Notes under the pieces: model-generated
Told to the model about the DNA's origin: nothing
What the model saw: the letters and a program-made list of their open reading frames with translations, nothing else
Databases searched by the model: none
Program-made: the position numbers and the translations under genes
Shown: in pieces, positions 1-12,949 of the stretch
Numbering within the stretch: the first letter of the stretch is position 1
How the letters are laid out: every line of letters begins with the position of its first letter
DNA from: Mermis nigrescens
Lineage: Eukaryota > Nematoda > Enoplea > Mermithida > Mermithidae
Assembly: GCA_036768485.1 (NCBI GenBank)
Contig: JAVLUZ010000618.1
Location: forward strand, 48,501 to 112,500
Reading direction: 5' to 3'
DNA: 64,000 nucleotides

Positions 1-3000
1 TCAACTTGGGTAGATATAAATTCTTTTACACCTTGCGACGCAATTTATATACCACATCTGCGTTTAAATTTAAACGAAAACGATTTTTCTTCCCTTCCTA
101 TTATCAATTACTCTAAGCAACCTATTCGCTTATATAAAAACATGCGTATTGCTAGAATTTGCTCTGTTAGTCACGTCTTAACAGGTGAGGAAGCGGGAGA
201 GTTTCGGGAAAATCAATGTCAGGAAAAACTCAAAAATTTCCGCGAATTGATTCAAGAAAAATTGATTCATGTCCCGGACCCAAGCGTTCGAAAACAATTT
301 TCCGAATTTTTGGAAGAAAATTCATCTATTTTCGGAGTTAATAGATCCTTGGGACGGACGTCCATTGTACAGCATGGTATCGATACGGCCAATCACAGGC
401 CGATTTCTCAGCCGCCTTATCGAATACCGTATGCTAAACGGCAAATTGTTGAGGAGCATGTAAATAAAATGTTGGAAAATGGCATTATTAGGCCATCTCA
501 GAGCCCATGGGCTGCTCCCATCGTTCTAGCTGATAAAAAGGACGGATCCAAACGTTTTTGTGTCGATTATAGAAAGTTAAACGAATGTACTGTAAAAGAT
601 TCGTACCCATTGCCATTAATTGAGGACATTTTCAGTCAACTCAAAGGATCTACGCTTTTCACAACCTTAGATTTAGAACAAGGTTATCATCAAATCGAGT
701 TAATTGAAGAAGACAAAAATAAAACAGCTTTTAACTCATTTTTGGGTCTTTTTGAATTTAACGTCCTTCCATTTGGCTTGTCCAACGGCCCAGCCACTTT
801 TCAGAGAACTATGGAAAAAGTTCTGAGAGATTTAAAATGGCGAAATTGTTTCGTTTATCTGGATGACATTTTAATTTGTAGTTCTGACCCCGAAACTCAC
901 ATTAAACAGCTTAAACAAGTTTTCGATCGGCTTGGCCGAGCTGGTTTAACTCTGAAATTGCAAAAATGTGAATTTGCTTTGAATGAAGTGAGCTACCTAG
1001 GTCATATTATCGATCGTAATGGTTTGCATGTTAATCCGGCCAAAATAGACGGATTATTCCACATGTCAGTGCCTCAGACTGTCACAGAGGTACGCAGCTT
1101 CCTAGGTTTAGCTAATTACTATAGACGCTTCATTAAAAATTTCGCAGATAAGACACATGCACTTAATAAATTGTTGCGTAAAAATGTGCATTTTGTTTGG
1201 TCGGAAGAATGCATGCAGAGTTTTCAAACGATCAAAAATGATTTAGTTTCTGCTACGACCCTAGCTTTTCCAGATTTTTCGCAGCCATTTTTGGTTCAGA
1301 CGGATGCTAGCGGAACTGGGATCGGGGGAGTCCTAGCCCAAATGATAGAGGGGCAGGAATGTCCGGTAGCATTTGTCTCACGCACGTTAACTAAAGCTGA
1401 GCGTAATTATTCAACTGTTGAAAAAGAGGCACTGGCTATTACTTATGCCATTAAACAGTTTCGCTCGTACTTATATGGACACCATTTCACGCTCATTACA
1501 GATCATGCTCCCATCCGTCTCTTAAAAATTCATGATTCGGCACCATCTAGACTCGTTCGTTGGGTCTTATCATTGCAGGAGTACGACTACGAAATCGTTT
1601 ATCGCAAGGGTCGTGAAAATGCAAACGCCGACGCTCTTTCACGCTTGCCTGCTGCTCCCGTTATTACAAAAGCAGCCATAAATGCAAAGCAGGTGTGCGC
1701 GGTGGAGATGCCGCGTGACTTAATAAGTATGCAGAGACGTGATGTGTTCTTAGGTGCCATTTTTCGTTTATTACAGGCTCGACGGGTGCCGTCACACATG
1801 AACGCGGAGCAGTGGGACGCCGCCGAGAATTATCTACTCGGAAACGACGGCGTCCTTAAATATCAAAAGGATCCGAACGCCGAACCATTAGTGGCCGTCC
1901 CCCGAAGGTTAATTCCCACGCTGCTCCAGGCGTTGCATGATGACGCCACCAGCGGACATTTAGCTTTTCAGCGTACCTATGAGAAAGCTAAAGAACGTTT
2001 TTTTTGGCCGGGGTTGCGTTCTGATATATATAAATACTGTAGGGAGTGTTTGCCCTGTCAGCGACGCCAACCCATTACATACTTTTTACCCGTCCAGCCC
2101 CTTCACTCAATTCCAGCGGCTGCTGCGATGCAGCACTGGGTTATGGATACCATGGGACCGCTGCCCGCGGCCCATGGAAAAATTAATGTTCTAGTTTTTA
2201 TAGATCGCATGACTAAATGGGCCGAGACCGTGGCTACCGCAGATATCCGAGCAACAACCATTGCGGAGCATTTCCTGGAGCGCATTGTTTTGCGTTTCGG
2301 GGCGCCCAAGGTTGTCCAATCGGATCGAGGCACGGGCTTTGTCGCTGCTGTTTTTCAGGAGGTTTGCCGGCTATATCGAGTCCGGCACATCACTTCGACG
2401 GCCTATTGCCCCCAGACGAATGGATTGGTGGAGCGTTTCAACCGTACGCTGCAAACCATGCTAAGCACAACCGTTCAAGGCGAGCAGAGCGAATGGGATC
2501 GGTTCCTGCCCGCTGTCACCTTCGCTTACAACACCAGTCGACACGCCAGCACGGGATACACGCCCTACTACCTCGTTTATGGGCGCCAGGCGAAGCTACC
2601 GATGGAGCAAGCCTTAGATGCTGATACGCCCGAGGAAGCAGAGGCCCCATCGATTCGAGAAATCCATCGTCATCTACGTCTGGCACGCCGATTTGCCATT
2701 GAGGCTGCCCGGAAAGCACAAAGACAGCAGAAGGAACAATATGATCGTCGAAATCGTGCAGAAAAACCAACACCTCCCTATCGCTCGGGCCAATTAGTGC
2801 TTTTTGCGGAATGCCCGAACCACGTCCAAATTCCATTTTCGTTGGCTTAGCCCGTACGAAATTCGCCGCATACGTCCGCCAAACGCCACCATTCGCGAAT
2901 TAAATGGACGCCGACGAATTCGAGTCATCCATCTGAATCAAATTCGTCCATTCCGCGGCGAAAAACGCGATGCATTAGATGATGCAGACGCCCTGAGCGA

Positions 3001-3019
3001 GGGCAGTGTTGAGTATTAA
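1..3019 (+). pseudogene. pol: Ty3/gypsy pol polyprotein: RT, RNase H, integrase (5' part outside window)
   Basis: The frame is open from base 1, so the gene begins left of the window; the first ATG in frame is at 142. Numbered from that ATG, the order is reverse transcriptase (active-site YLDD near residue 238), RNase H (TDASG near 386, then the ITDHAPI region), integrase HHCC zinc finger (about 598-642) and the integrase core with D (VMDTMG, ~667), D (QSDRGTGF, ~727) and E (NGLVERFNR, ~762). This order is typical of Ty3/gypsy. The main frame stops at 2850, but the integrase C-terminal domain continues in another frame to 3019, so a small indel near 2800 disables this copy. No env-like ORF follows. 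The polypurine tract and LTR lie 500 bp downstream, consistent with the 3' half of one retrotransposon. Protease and gag are not visible. Confidence 0.93.
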
Positions 3020-3518
3020 AGTTTTGACTTATTATATGCGTATATTTAATACCTAAATGGCGATATTACGATTTAATTATTTAATCTTGTAATATTTATG
3101 ATTTCTAAGTGCATCAAAGACGCATTATGTCGAGATGCGCTGCGAATAGTTTCAATATTACGCATTATCGATATTTACATTGGCAGAGGCAATGTACGCC
3201 GCGCCAATTGCGTCATTGTGAATTTCTTTGCTATTTAGGGAGCTGGATTGGACCAGAGCCCGAAATAGCAAGAAATCTTATGACGCCACCCTGGGAGCTG
3301 GAGTGGACCAGAGCCCGGGTTAAAAAGGGACGCATTTTTAATAATTTTATATGTAATACGCCTTTCAACTACTTCATTAAGCCCCATTCTCAATATTTTA
3401 CATATTTGTCGCCAGTCGCCACCTAGCAATTTTTGGCTTCTAACATTTCAACTTTGCGACAAAAATAATAATACTCAAAATGCAGCTACACTACTCTTCA
3501 GCCGAACAATCAAACTTA
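3020..3518 (+). other. 3' untranslated part of the gypsy element
   Basis: About 500 bp between the end of the integrase frame and the polypurine tract. It contains an imperfect direct repeat (GGGAGCTGGATTGGACCAGAG near 3239 and again near 3293). A 105-codon ORF at 3109-3426 has no signal peptide, membrane segment or recognisable motif and I do not regard it as a gene. Confidence 0.6.
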
Positions 3519-3530
3519 AGAAGGGAGGAA
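3519..3530 (+). promoter_or_regulatory. Polypurine tract of the gypsy element
   Basis: The purine run AGAAGGGAGGAA lies immediately before the TGTAAGA that opens the LTR. This is the expected position of the plus-strand DNA primer in LTR retrotransposons. Confidence 0.8.
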
Positions 3531-3827
3531 TGTAAGAAAGATAGGGTACAAGGACGTGAATAAAGACACAAAGATATGATTAAATTGGGTTTTCGTATTA
3601 ATATCGTTTATCACATAACTATGCGTGTTATAATCCTGTTTTAGGTGGCGGGTTCGTAATATGATAAAGTAGGTAGGTACAAATCAAGTAGGCGGATACT
3701 TCAATGGGGTATTTATACTCCATGCACCATAGTAAAATGGTTAGTTTCCGGCAATCATGCACCATCTAAGGTACGTACGGTAGGTGAGAGTTAAGATCTG
3801 TTGTGTAAGACTGACCATGGTCTTACA
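3531..3827 (+). repeat. 3' LTR of the gypsy element (297 bp)
   Basis: Begins TGTAAGA directly after the polypurine tract and ends TCTTACA, a 7-bp perfect inverted terminus of the TG...CA type. The 5' LTR lies outside the window, so the right boundary rests on this symmetry and on the resumption of repeat-A sequence just after it. The last 24 bp form a near-palindrome that also occurs inside repeats A, B and C. The target duplication cannot be checked. Confidence 0.7.
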
Positions 3828-5727
3828 CTTTCATTTTTATTTGTTTCTGAGTTTTAGCAAATTTAGTGACATTTGTAGATAGGAGCTTTTTCTAGTCCCC
3901 TCCTTTTACATCCTTGATAATTCTTTGTTCCAAGTATATTCTACTTTTTTTGTTCCATTGGAGCAGTTTTTCTTGCTAGTTATAGTCTGTTTCACATGAC
4001 TCAGAATTGGGCTACCTAAAATCAATACAATTCAAGTTAATTACTCAACAAGGAAGCACGTATTAGGACCTATAGGTACTTAGGTATGTACCTATTAAAA
4101 TTTAAATGACCCTTGCTATTTGCTCACTCAAAGTTCTATGACCTCATTTTTTGGTCTCTTAGAAGTTCGACTTGTATGTTTGTTGAAATTCTATAAAAGA
4201 TCTGCCGAACTTCGATTTGCTCACTATCAAAGTTCAATAAAAAGTTTGTCGTACTTAGGCCAAACTTTGATCAGCATCAAAGTTCTATTAAAGATTTGCA
4301 GCACTTTGTCTCAAAGTTTCGATGTGCATTCTATCAAAGTTCTATTAGCATGTTATCGAAGTTTGACAGTCTTCTATAGAACTTCAATCAAAGTTATTTA
4401 TCGACCTTCTAAAGAACTTCTGCGAAGTTCTTTATCAAACTTCTATAGAACTTCTTTGAAGTTCTCTATCAAACTTCTATAGAACTTCTTCGAAGTTTGA
4501 CGGTCTTCCATAGAACTTCTTCAAAGTTCTTTATTGAACTTCTATAGAACTTATATGAAACTTCTTTGAAGTTCTTTACTGAACCATTAATTAATACAAG
4601 ACGCCTAAGACTGACCATGGTCTTACACTAAACATAAAACCAACTCCTCATGATGACCTTCTATCTGATCAAATTTTGTTAATGTCACTGCTGAGTTTTT
4701 CCATGACAAAGCCGCACCTAGAGGACAGGGGCGGCCGCAACAAAACTTGTGAATTTTCGCTAAAGTCATGGCGCAATGATTAAAATTGCATACTTTCAAG
4801 GATATTTCTGTGTGGCCAAATACCCTACACACCTGCCTACATTTCTATGAGTTTGTTTGGCGGACATCACGTAATTTTCTGAAAAATGCGAGTTACGCAC
4901 AACTACAGATGCACAGCATGGCTGATCTTGAGGGAGTCGGCTAGTGAGCTAGGGCAGACATAAGCTCAAAAATTGATATAACAGCATAAATATCATGAAA
5001 ACAATGTTAATGTACAGTTTTTTGTGAAATTGAAAGCACTTCAAAAAAATTCAATTTTCATTTATTTTTGGCCTCTCTGCATCATTTTCCCTAATAAATT
5101 TCCCATTTTTCCATCCTCATGTGCACATCTAGTCATGATGCCGCCGTTTTTCAAATGTTGGTTCAGCAACGTTAAGCTTTCTCAAAATAAAAGTGAACAA
5201 AATCGTCCCTAAAATTTTCTCAAATTATGTCTCAAAATTAATATAAAAATTCAAGATAAAGTTACATGATCTCTCAAAATAAATAAATCACTTTTTGTAG
5301 GCCACTTGTTTTATTCTATTATAATCAATCAGTAATATTCAAACATATCATCACGTACATATTTTCGTACTAACACTCCTATTGGCCTAATATACTGTAT
5401 TATCTTCATCTATTTTCCGTTTCCACTGTGTGAGCACCGTTTTTTTCCCAGCAATTTGGTTGACATTATAGACCAAGCCTAAATTTTTTTTTCCACATTT
5501 TTCGAATTTTGGTTCACATTTTTTATATAACTAAAAAGCTCTAAAATGAAGTCTTTTTGCTTTTATTCACTTCTCCTTTACTACTATAGATTATTTTTTC
5601 ACTCATCAATCATCAAAATCAATTCTAAATGGATTCGCTTGCAAAATCAGGATTTTGAAAATATATAAAAGCGCATTCTATCAGTAAATCTGAATAAACA
5701 TCATAGCAAAACATGAGCATACGTATA
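3828..5727 (+). repeat. Long terminal inverted repeat A (left end of large element 1)
   Basis: Matches repeat C (15,402-17,447) in the same orientation and repeat B (12,950-14,676) in reverse complement. Its outermost ~100 bp, seen in C as GGCCGCAGAATATACTTC and following bases, is missing because the gypsy element inserted here. Order inside: a conserved terminal module with CCCCTCCTTTTACATCC (about 3,898), a ~470-bp palindromic array, then ~1.1 kb of unique AT-rich DNA. Similarity to B ends near 5,433; similarity to C continues to 5,727. No coding potential seen. Confidence 0.8.
4125..4590. repeat. Tandem array of a ~34-bp palindrome-rich unit (in repeat A)
   Basis: Repeated AACTTCTATAGAACTTCTT and GAAGTTCT blocks occur at about 34-bp spacing near the right end and less regularly toward the left. 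The core GAAGTTCTATAGAACTTC is its own reverse complement. Equivalent arrays lie at about 13,785-14,262 and 15,815-16,312. A 120-codon ORF across the array is low-complexity and is not a gene. Confidence 0.85.
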
Positions 5728-6299
5728 GGTAGATACTCACCACAGTCAAATCAAATATTAATTCAAAACTGACAAAGATTTATTCAAGCAAGCAAAAAAA
5801 TAACAATGGGCGAAATCCAGAAAGAATATAATGGTTAAAATCATTCCATGCTAAAATTCTACCAAAGTTAAAAAGGCATCGTAATTTTTGTCAGTTTCAT
5901 CGGCGCTTGGGGGTCTATAACAAATAATAGGAATTCAGCTTAATATGGAAAAGAAAGCAAAGAGAAATGAAAAAGGAATGAGAGAAACTGTTGTTGTTAA
6001 CTTTCAGTAGTATACATAAGTGCCAGAAATTGGTTTAAGAGCTTAAGTAAATGGAGTAAAAAGTTTAAAAGAATTTAAAGGAAACTGATAAAATAAACAA
6101 GAAAAAGCTACAAACAGATCGGTATAGGTATACAGATGTAAAACAAAATATAAAAATATGATAACAAATGAATGGGTCTGTGAGAGCAAATCAATGTATG
6201 ATATATACAAAAAGCCCAAGTAAATAAATGAACAAATAAAATAAGCAAATATAATGTGCCCTACATAATGAATATTCTACATTGTATACCATTTTGCTT
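5728..6299. other. Non-coding DNA between repeat A and the hAT-like gene
   Basis: No ORF or repeat recognised. About 470 bp of it (5,728 to ~6,195) is absent from the second element copy, where the pogo-like transposon occupies the same position. Confidence 0.5.
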
Positions 6300-7358
6300 T
6301 CAACTTACTGCGCGGCCAAGAGAATAAATTGTCTGTCTAAAATACTCCTTGACTGCAGGCCCATAGTCAAACTCTACGAAATTTGAAGTTGACAAACGCA
6401 GCCTCATTAACATTTCCAGGTGCTGTGGTAATATTTTGTTCCGATTCTTAGTACATATGCGATTCATAAGCGAGAATCCGCGTTTGACTGTTGCATTCTG
6501 GGCATTAAAGCAAATCACTGCAAGGAAAATAAGTAAAAAACTAAAATTAAGTACAAAAAAATTAAAAACAAAGTATTTTTATATGCTTACATGTACATTG
6601 AACATATATATGTATATACAGGTACATATTTACTTATATAAAATTAGTAGCTAAGCTGGAACTACGTTTCAAGAATATCTAACAATAAGGAACTTGAAAA
6701 ACTGCCTAAAACTGTGTCCTTATGATAGATTTTAGCGCTTTTTATAAAAGAGTCTTTAAAATTAGTGATCTTAACTTCAAAACATTTCTTTTTTCTTCAC
6801 TGTCTACTTTTAAACAAGTTTACTTTGTCTTAGTACAAAAAATGAAACTTGCCTCTAACTACATAGGTTCATTAGGACAAAGGATAAAGCAAAATAAAAA
6901 TAAGTGCGCCACTATAAAATTTTTCAAAATAGGAACCTGGTACTTTTTAAAATAATTTTAATAATAAGAGAATCATAAACAAAGTATATGTGTTTGTTAT
7001 ACTTTTAAACAATTTGATCTTCTACAGGACTTGAAGTAAAATTTTACAAAATCTTTTTAAGCTAAAACAACTTTGCTTACATATGAAGCAAAGCTTTCGA
7101 AGATTTGGGAATAAATCCAAATTATGGCAACCAATCAACACCAACTGCTTCCTTATTGGCACATTATTAATAGCTGCATTCATATAGTTGAACTAAAAAT
7201 GTAGCTTATGATTACATATACGTATATGCAATATCGTGAATATTATGCTAAACTATAACACGTCTACATATTTCACACATATATACATGCTATTACAATT
7301 TCAATGAGGCGAAAAAACCAGTCCTGTACAAATAACAGTCTTGAGACATCACGCATGC

Positions 7359-7393
7359 ACACATACACACACACACACACCCACACACACCCT
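7359..7393. repeat. CA microsatellite in hAT-like intron
   Basis: A run of ACACACAC with one CCC interruption. In the second gene copy the same site carries a ~1.2-kb foldback-like insertion. Confidence 0.9.
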
Positions 7394-9435
7394 TTAATTT
7401 TATGGTGAGCAAGGATGATAATTCTTAGAAAACAAAATAACAAATTATTAACCTTAAACAGATTCCATTTGGATGATAATTCTTCTTTGTTTCACTCAAT
7501 GCCTCTAGCATAAAAAGTAAATAATTCCATGATCTGAGAGTTGCCATACAACTGTAAGTCTTTCCGTATCTCAGAAAGTTGAACAGGATCTGGGTTAAAA
7601 ATCCGAAATGACATTATTATGGAACTATCATTCCAAATCCTAGCCTCTAAAGTCTTCACCATAGCCTTAGCTAGCTCTTAATTAAATATTAAAAAATGAT
7701 GATTAAGCCTTCATACAGTATAATTCGATTCACAAGTAAAGATACACATTGGTTTTAAACTTTCAAGCATTTAAAATACAATATTTGAACAAAACCAAGT
7801 TTAAGAAATCAAAATTCACTAAATTCGAAACTAGAAGATATCTTTAACTGAAACTGATTAGAAAATGACCAAAGCATCAAAAATGTATAAAGACAAATTT
7901 AATTTGCTCGAACAAATGCACAAGTCACTTGAAATTGTTTATTGTTGTTTGTGAGCTGAACTGAAGATGCACATGATCATGGTGGCCAGAGAGCTATTTT
8001 CAACTATAAATCATTCAAGAGTAATAAATTTTAAGATTTATTTATTTTAACTTCTGTAGGGTAAACCCTTTTTTCAATGCTCCTTATGTGCACACATTGA
8101 ATGTCATTCAAAGGGCTAAATGTAACTTCATGTTTTCAGATGATTTTGATGTAAATATTGGAGTTTACAATATAAATACCATACATAAATGATGGAATTT
8201 TAAAGCGAACCGATGTAAAATGCATTATTAATCTGAAACAAGAAAGTATGAACTTTGAATATGTTTTTCACAGGAGGCTCTGTAGGACGCAGTGAGGCAC
8301 TCAGTCAATGAGAGAGCGCCATTGTGTGACAAATCACACATTTTTGGAAAGATTTGCCACAGATTGAATCAATATCACGAAATTGTGCCAGAATGGCAGC
8401 ATTTGTTGATTGAATTAAGCGCTACAATTTAAAGTTTAGCTTAGAATAAAGCGAAAATAGACAGATTGACATAAATCAGTATATAAATGATAAATATAAA
8501 TACACACAATACATGCATAAATGGGATTTTCCACTAAGTAAATAATTTAGGCAGAAGGAATCAACATAAATCATACATTATGTAACTTACAAGGGCATCA
8601 AATGGATGAAGTTCAGCAGTTTGAAGCTGCAACATCAACGTTTCAGATGGGCGCAATAAATTGTGCAAATAATAAAGCAAAAGCACCATTTTTGGATCAA
8701 ATAAGCGGCTGCGAATGTTCTAAAAATTTGAAAATTAGATATATAATGGCGTATTGCTGTCATGATCATAAAGGGTTGGAGGTTTCAATCCCCACTAAAA
8801 AATTTTGCCCACCAGAATAGAATTTGCAATTTTTCCAGAAAAATCAAAGAAAATATTCTCATTTCAGCAAGGTCAAAAAAGTCATTTCAGTGCTTTGCAT
8901 CACACAGTCAGTTTTGGCTATAATTTTGTTGAATTTTATTTTTTTATCATCTACAGAGGAACAGTATTGTCAAAAACAATAAAAACAATCTTTCGACACG
9001 CATTCAGCATTTTTGAGCCCTGAGCCCAAAAGAAGCATCTTAGAAAAAATTTTTGGTTTTCACTCAGTCAAGAATTCCCACGCTGTGCATGCATGGTTGC
9101 TGCATACCTGCATTTATATAGGACACATCTAATATAAAATAATTTGAAAAGAAAACTAAAAAAGGTCCTACTGCTGCTATTGAATCACCGGCTGCTTCCT
9201 TCTGCAGAAGTAATTCTCCTATGACAGGCAACAATTTAACAAACTCATTGACAACGCGGAAACGTGACAGCCAGCTTAAAAATACACATGCATGTGCAGA
9301 ATGAAGAATAATTAATGAATAACTAATAACCATTAATAATTAAATAAAGAATAATAATAAGCAGAATAGTTAGCTCGAATAAATGATGTGTGTACCTATC
9401 CTATACATGTATGTAAGAAGGAGGATGGTGGGATC

Positions 9436-9699
9436 CATACCTGGGCGTGGGGAGTTTGGGGAGTATGCACCCCCAGAAACCAAAATGCCAACCCCAGAAA
9501 TCAAAATACCCCCTCAGAATTCAATTTTTGAAAATTTTTTCCGTTTTTTTCGCAATTTTTTGATTCCAATGGAAAGTGCTTGATGAGAAACGTCAAAAAA
9601 TGGTGTTTTTATCGCCATACCACCATTTTTAAGGCCATTTTTTGACCTTCAAAAAAATCTTGCACCCCCCCTCCAGAATTTTCTTGCTGCCCATGTATG
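9436..9699 (+). mobile_element. MITE, ~264 bp, hAT-type (family M1)
   Basis: Starts CATACCTGGGC and ends GCCCATGTATG (imperfect 11-bp inverted ends). Flanked by GTGGGATC at 9,428-9,435 and GTGGATC after 9,699, an 8-bp duplication with one lost base. The second gene copy keeps the uninterrupted site GGTGGGATCCCTG near 26,340. Interior: AC-rich CCCCCAGAAA repeats, then a T-rich segment. No ORF. Confidence 0.92.
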
Positions 9700-10240
9700 G
9701 TGGATCCCTGTTTTTTTAATATAATATGGAAGATTTTATTCAGCTGTACGAATTTTAAATTAGGTACCTATCATAAAATTATGCATTTTTGATCAGTTCT
9801 TACATGGCAAAGCATACATTCTAGTCAATAATTTGCACTTAGAATTTAATATACTTCTACCATGAAAATGGTTTTTTAAAGACAAAGAAAGGCTGTAAAA
9901 GAATTGTGAGAATAATACGCACTTTAAGATAGGTATTACATATAACTAACTATCATAATACCTTAATTTTACCCCTCTGGCTACCTTTACCCTGCTCTCC
10001 AATTTTCTTTTTGTACATGCTGAACTTTGAAAAAGTGCTCACCGGATTTCAATAATTCTATGGGGGACACAAAAGATGCTTTCAATTTCCTTCGCAATCC
10101 ATTTCAAATGATTCACGTTATGGTACTGTGTCAAATATCCAATCGAATCACGTAGAATTTGTTCGAGTATAGTAAAAATCGAATGTTCCTGAAAAATGCA
10201 CTTAGTATAATGTTGGAGCAGCTTTTAAATCATTATTGGC

Positions 10241-10568
10241 CAGTGTTTTTTTGTACTTGGCAAAGATTTTTACCGGTGTACAAAGACTTTTCAGGACCAT
10301 CTTGGTATATGTACAAAGATTTTTGGAAAGGCAAAAATTGCAGAAAAAGGTCTGAAATTCGCAAAAATTTTTGGCGCTTCATGCCAAAATGAGTGATTGT
10401 AAGTTCTATATATCTATATACTGGCAGAACTTGCATTTTTGTGTTTTACCACACTAAAATTACTACTGTACTATATTATAGTATACAAAAATTTACATGT
10501 ACAAAATGACAGACTTTTGGGGACCATCTTTGCACATGTACAAACGGACCTTGTACAAAAAAACACTG
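10241..10568. mobile_element. MITE, 328 bp, hAT-type (family M2)
   Basis: Inverted ends CAGTGTTTTTTTGTAC at both sides and an exact 8-bp target duplication TTATTGGC (10,233-10,240 and 10,569-10,576). CAGTG ends with 8-bp duplications are characteristic of hAT. It sits in the first intron of the hAT-like gene. The interior repeats GTACAAAGA/TTTGTAC motifs. A 5' piece of the same insertion is present in the second gene copy. Confidence 0.9.
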
Positions 10569-12051
10569 TTATTGGCTATAAATAATGCAAACATACAATT
10601 ACAATTTAGAGATAAAATGATATAAAAATTTCATGTTAAGAAATATATGTTTACATAGATAGAGCTCATTTTTGGCAAAAAAAAGCATGCAGCTTCAAGT
10701 CATTTGGATTTGTTAATTAATTGATAATTGTGGAAGGCCAAATTACATTTTTAATTTCATAAGATTATGCGCGCAGATTTCTAGATGAAAGTGAATTCCT
10801 GCTGACCATGCTCATCTACTATGATAAATAAATCCCTCAATTATCCCTTGTTCTAACTGAATAATCATTCAATTAATTATTACAAAGAACATTTCTTACT
10901 TTTAATGCATCCTTCAGCGCCAAATTTTCGCAATGACAAAACTAGTGATAGTCCTGCATCAGGAAATAACCATATTCGGTCCAAAGCCACTGCGCTACAC
11001 CACCAAGACGACCCAGCATCACCGAAGCACCATCTGACGTAAACAGGACTACTTTCTCTTTCTTAATATCAACTGATTTAAGCCATTTGTTGACTTTTTC
11101 AGCAATTGACTGTGCGTCCAGACCAGTGTCCAGGTGAATAATAGTTCCAAAGTGTTCTCCATTTGATTTCAGATCCGTTGATGAAACTGTCAGATATACG
11201 AGCAGCACTCTATAGTTTTTACAAAGAGATTCAGCTGAGGAAAATATATCAGTTTCGGACTTTGCAACAGAACTGTTTAAGGCATGCAGCATTTTATAAG
11301 TTGAATAAGCTGGACGATGTTTTGACTTCAGTTTCAGCTTTTGTGGAAGTACAACATTCATTTGCTCCACAAGATAGGACATCTGTGAATCTACAAGAGT
11401 ATGGAGAAAATCAACTTTACGAATCGCCATCTCCTGCTGCAGGGCAGCTAAGATATTTTTCATTAATCCAACAACTCTTGACTCATTCTTTGGAAGTGAC
11501 GTTGTTGTTGCCTCAATCAATGAAAGCCTTCCTGGAGTAATCTGCATATTCTGGATATGATTCTTGCTGCTAGCATGCTTTTTGAAGGCTGTTTTATTCC
11601 AATGGTTTGGAATAATTTTGCCATGGACCCAGTTGTCTTTCAAATCCTTGGACTGCTCACAGATTTTACAGACTGCAGTGTCATTGGATATAGTTTTTAT
11701 CCATGGAAACTCAATTTTTCATCTTTGCACAAATAGACATCTTGGCTTTTGACTGTTTTCTGGCTCTTGACTATCCTTGTCATCAAGCAATATCGCTTCC
11801 TCCTCTTCAGCAGCATTTGAATGAGTGCCAGTTACATCCAATGATGTAGGATTTCTATCAGTAGATACAGAATCATTATTATCCACAAGCATTGCATCAG
11901 CTCCTGTTAAGTTTATGTCCACAGGCGTAAAGTCATTATCCAGGTCTAACAGACCATCATTATTTAACGCTACTGATTCTGTAGAAATCTCAAGGTAATC
12001 ATCCAGCCTCTCTGACGATTTTTTGAAAAAGTCAGTAATCCTGCTTTCCAT

Positions 12052-12949
12052 ATCAAGGTTGAGAAATGTGTCAAATGAATATAATATCCAAATGAGTGAA
12101 TTCCATATCAAGGTTGAGAAATGAGTCGATCGAATGGGTATCTAAATGCGTGAATATATCAACAAATATGATACATATAAAAGCCTGAAGGACAGATAAT
12201 CATGATTTTGAAGCAAGCAGTGAAGAAAATCAGCTAAATATACATAATACAATAAAAAGTTAATTCTGCACAATCCTTTGTATATTTAAATTTTACCTTT
12301 ATTCATCAAATTTTGGTATTATGCGCCAGATTTTCGCATTTTTATTATTTTAGCTCAAGTAAAGAATTTTATTTAACAGTCATATTTATCACACTTGCGG
12401 GGCAGAGCAGAGCGGATGCGGAACGGAAGGCAAAAAATTTTAATTTTCTAATTTGCAGGCAAGGCAACCTAATCATGTTCTATTCAAATTCTATTATAGT
12501 CATATTTCAGGGCAAATTGAAAATAAAAATACAGAAGTTGGCATGACGTGGCCTAAATGTCAATAAAAAGCAATAAATGTAAATCATTCCGGTGTGAAGC
12601 GCCGGAAAACTTTGAAATTTTACCTTTTTAAAATGCATTTTTGCATTATAATAATTTTCCACAAATGCCAACTAAGCCCAAAAATTTTTTTCCACTCTAC
12701 AAAATTTTGGTTGACAAATAGATCAAAAAGCGGAAAAAAACGGTGATGTGAACCAGACCAGCTACACGAATGCCGTCTCAGGCTTGGCTTAGTCACATAC
12801 GGCACATTTTATAAAAAGAAGTAATATGGACAGAAAATGGCAATGAAGAACAAAAGAGAAAAAGGGACACGGGAGAAAAATTCTACAATAAATGAGCAGT
12901 AGAAATCGAAAAATGCAAGCTGAAGCAAATGATGGACTCACACAGTGGA
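12052..12949. other. Upstream non-coding flank of the hAT-like gene
   Basis: Contains an imperfect direct repeat of about 30 bp (CCATATCAAGGTTGAGAAATG near 12,049 and near 12,104), partly inside the first exon. No ORF of weight. It runs into the inner edge of repeat B. Confidence 0.5.

Larger units (their letters stand above)
6300..12051 (-). pseudogene. hAT-like transposase, multi-exon, copy 1 (decayed)
   Basis: Inferred exons on the minus strand: 12,051-10,900, 10,188-10,043, 9,273-9,108, about 7,676-7,453 and 6,517-6,300, mostly with good GT-AG sites (for example GTAAGA after 10,900, GTGAGC after 10,043, CCTTGCAG before 6,517). Exon 1 opens MESRITDFFKK, then an acidic stretch, a BED/TTF-type zinc finger (CKICEQ ... 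HASSKNH) and the hAT signature SDGASVMLGRLGGVAQWL. The third exon has WLSRFRVVNEF, a hAT-type motif. The last exon has the C-terminal dimerisation-type sequence KRGFSLMNRICTKNRNK. In-frame stops at 11,717-11,719 (TGA), 10,942-10,944 (TAG) and 7,492-7,494 (TGA) make it a pseudogene. It lies inside inverted repeats A and B; a second copy is at 21.9-26.8 kb. Exon ends are predictions. Confidence 0.8.

Noticed and set aside
3109..3426. Possible env ORF after the first gypsy pol
   Set aside because: No signal peptide, transmembrane segment or cysteine pattern; lies in the 3' untranslated part.
4120..4482. 120-codon ORF in the palindromic array, with relatives at 14,070-14,270 and 15,808-16,047
   Set aside because: Translation of the tandem array; no conserved product.
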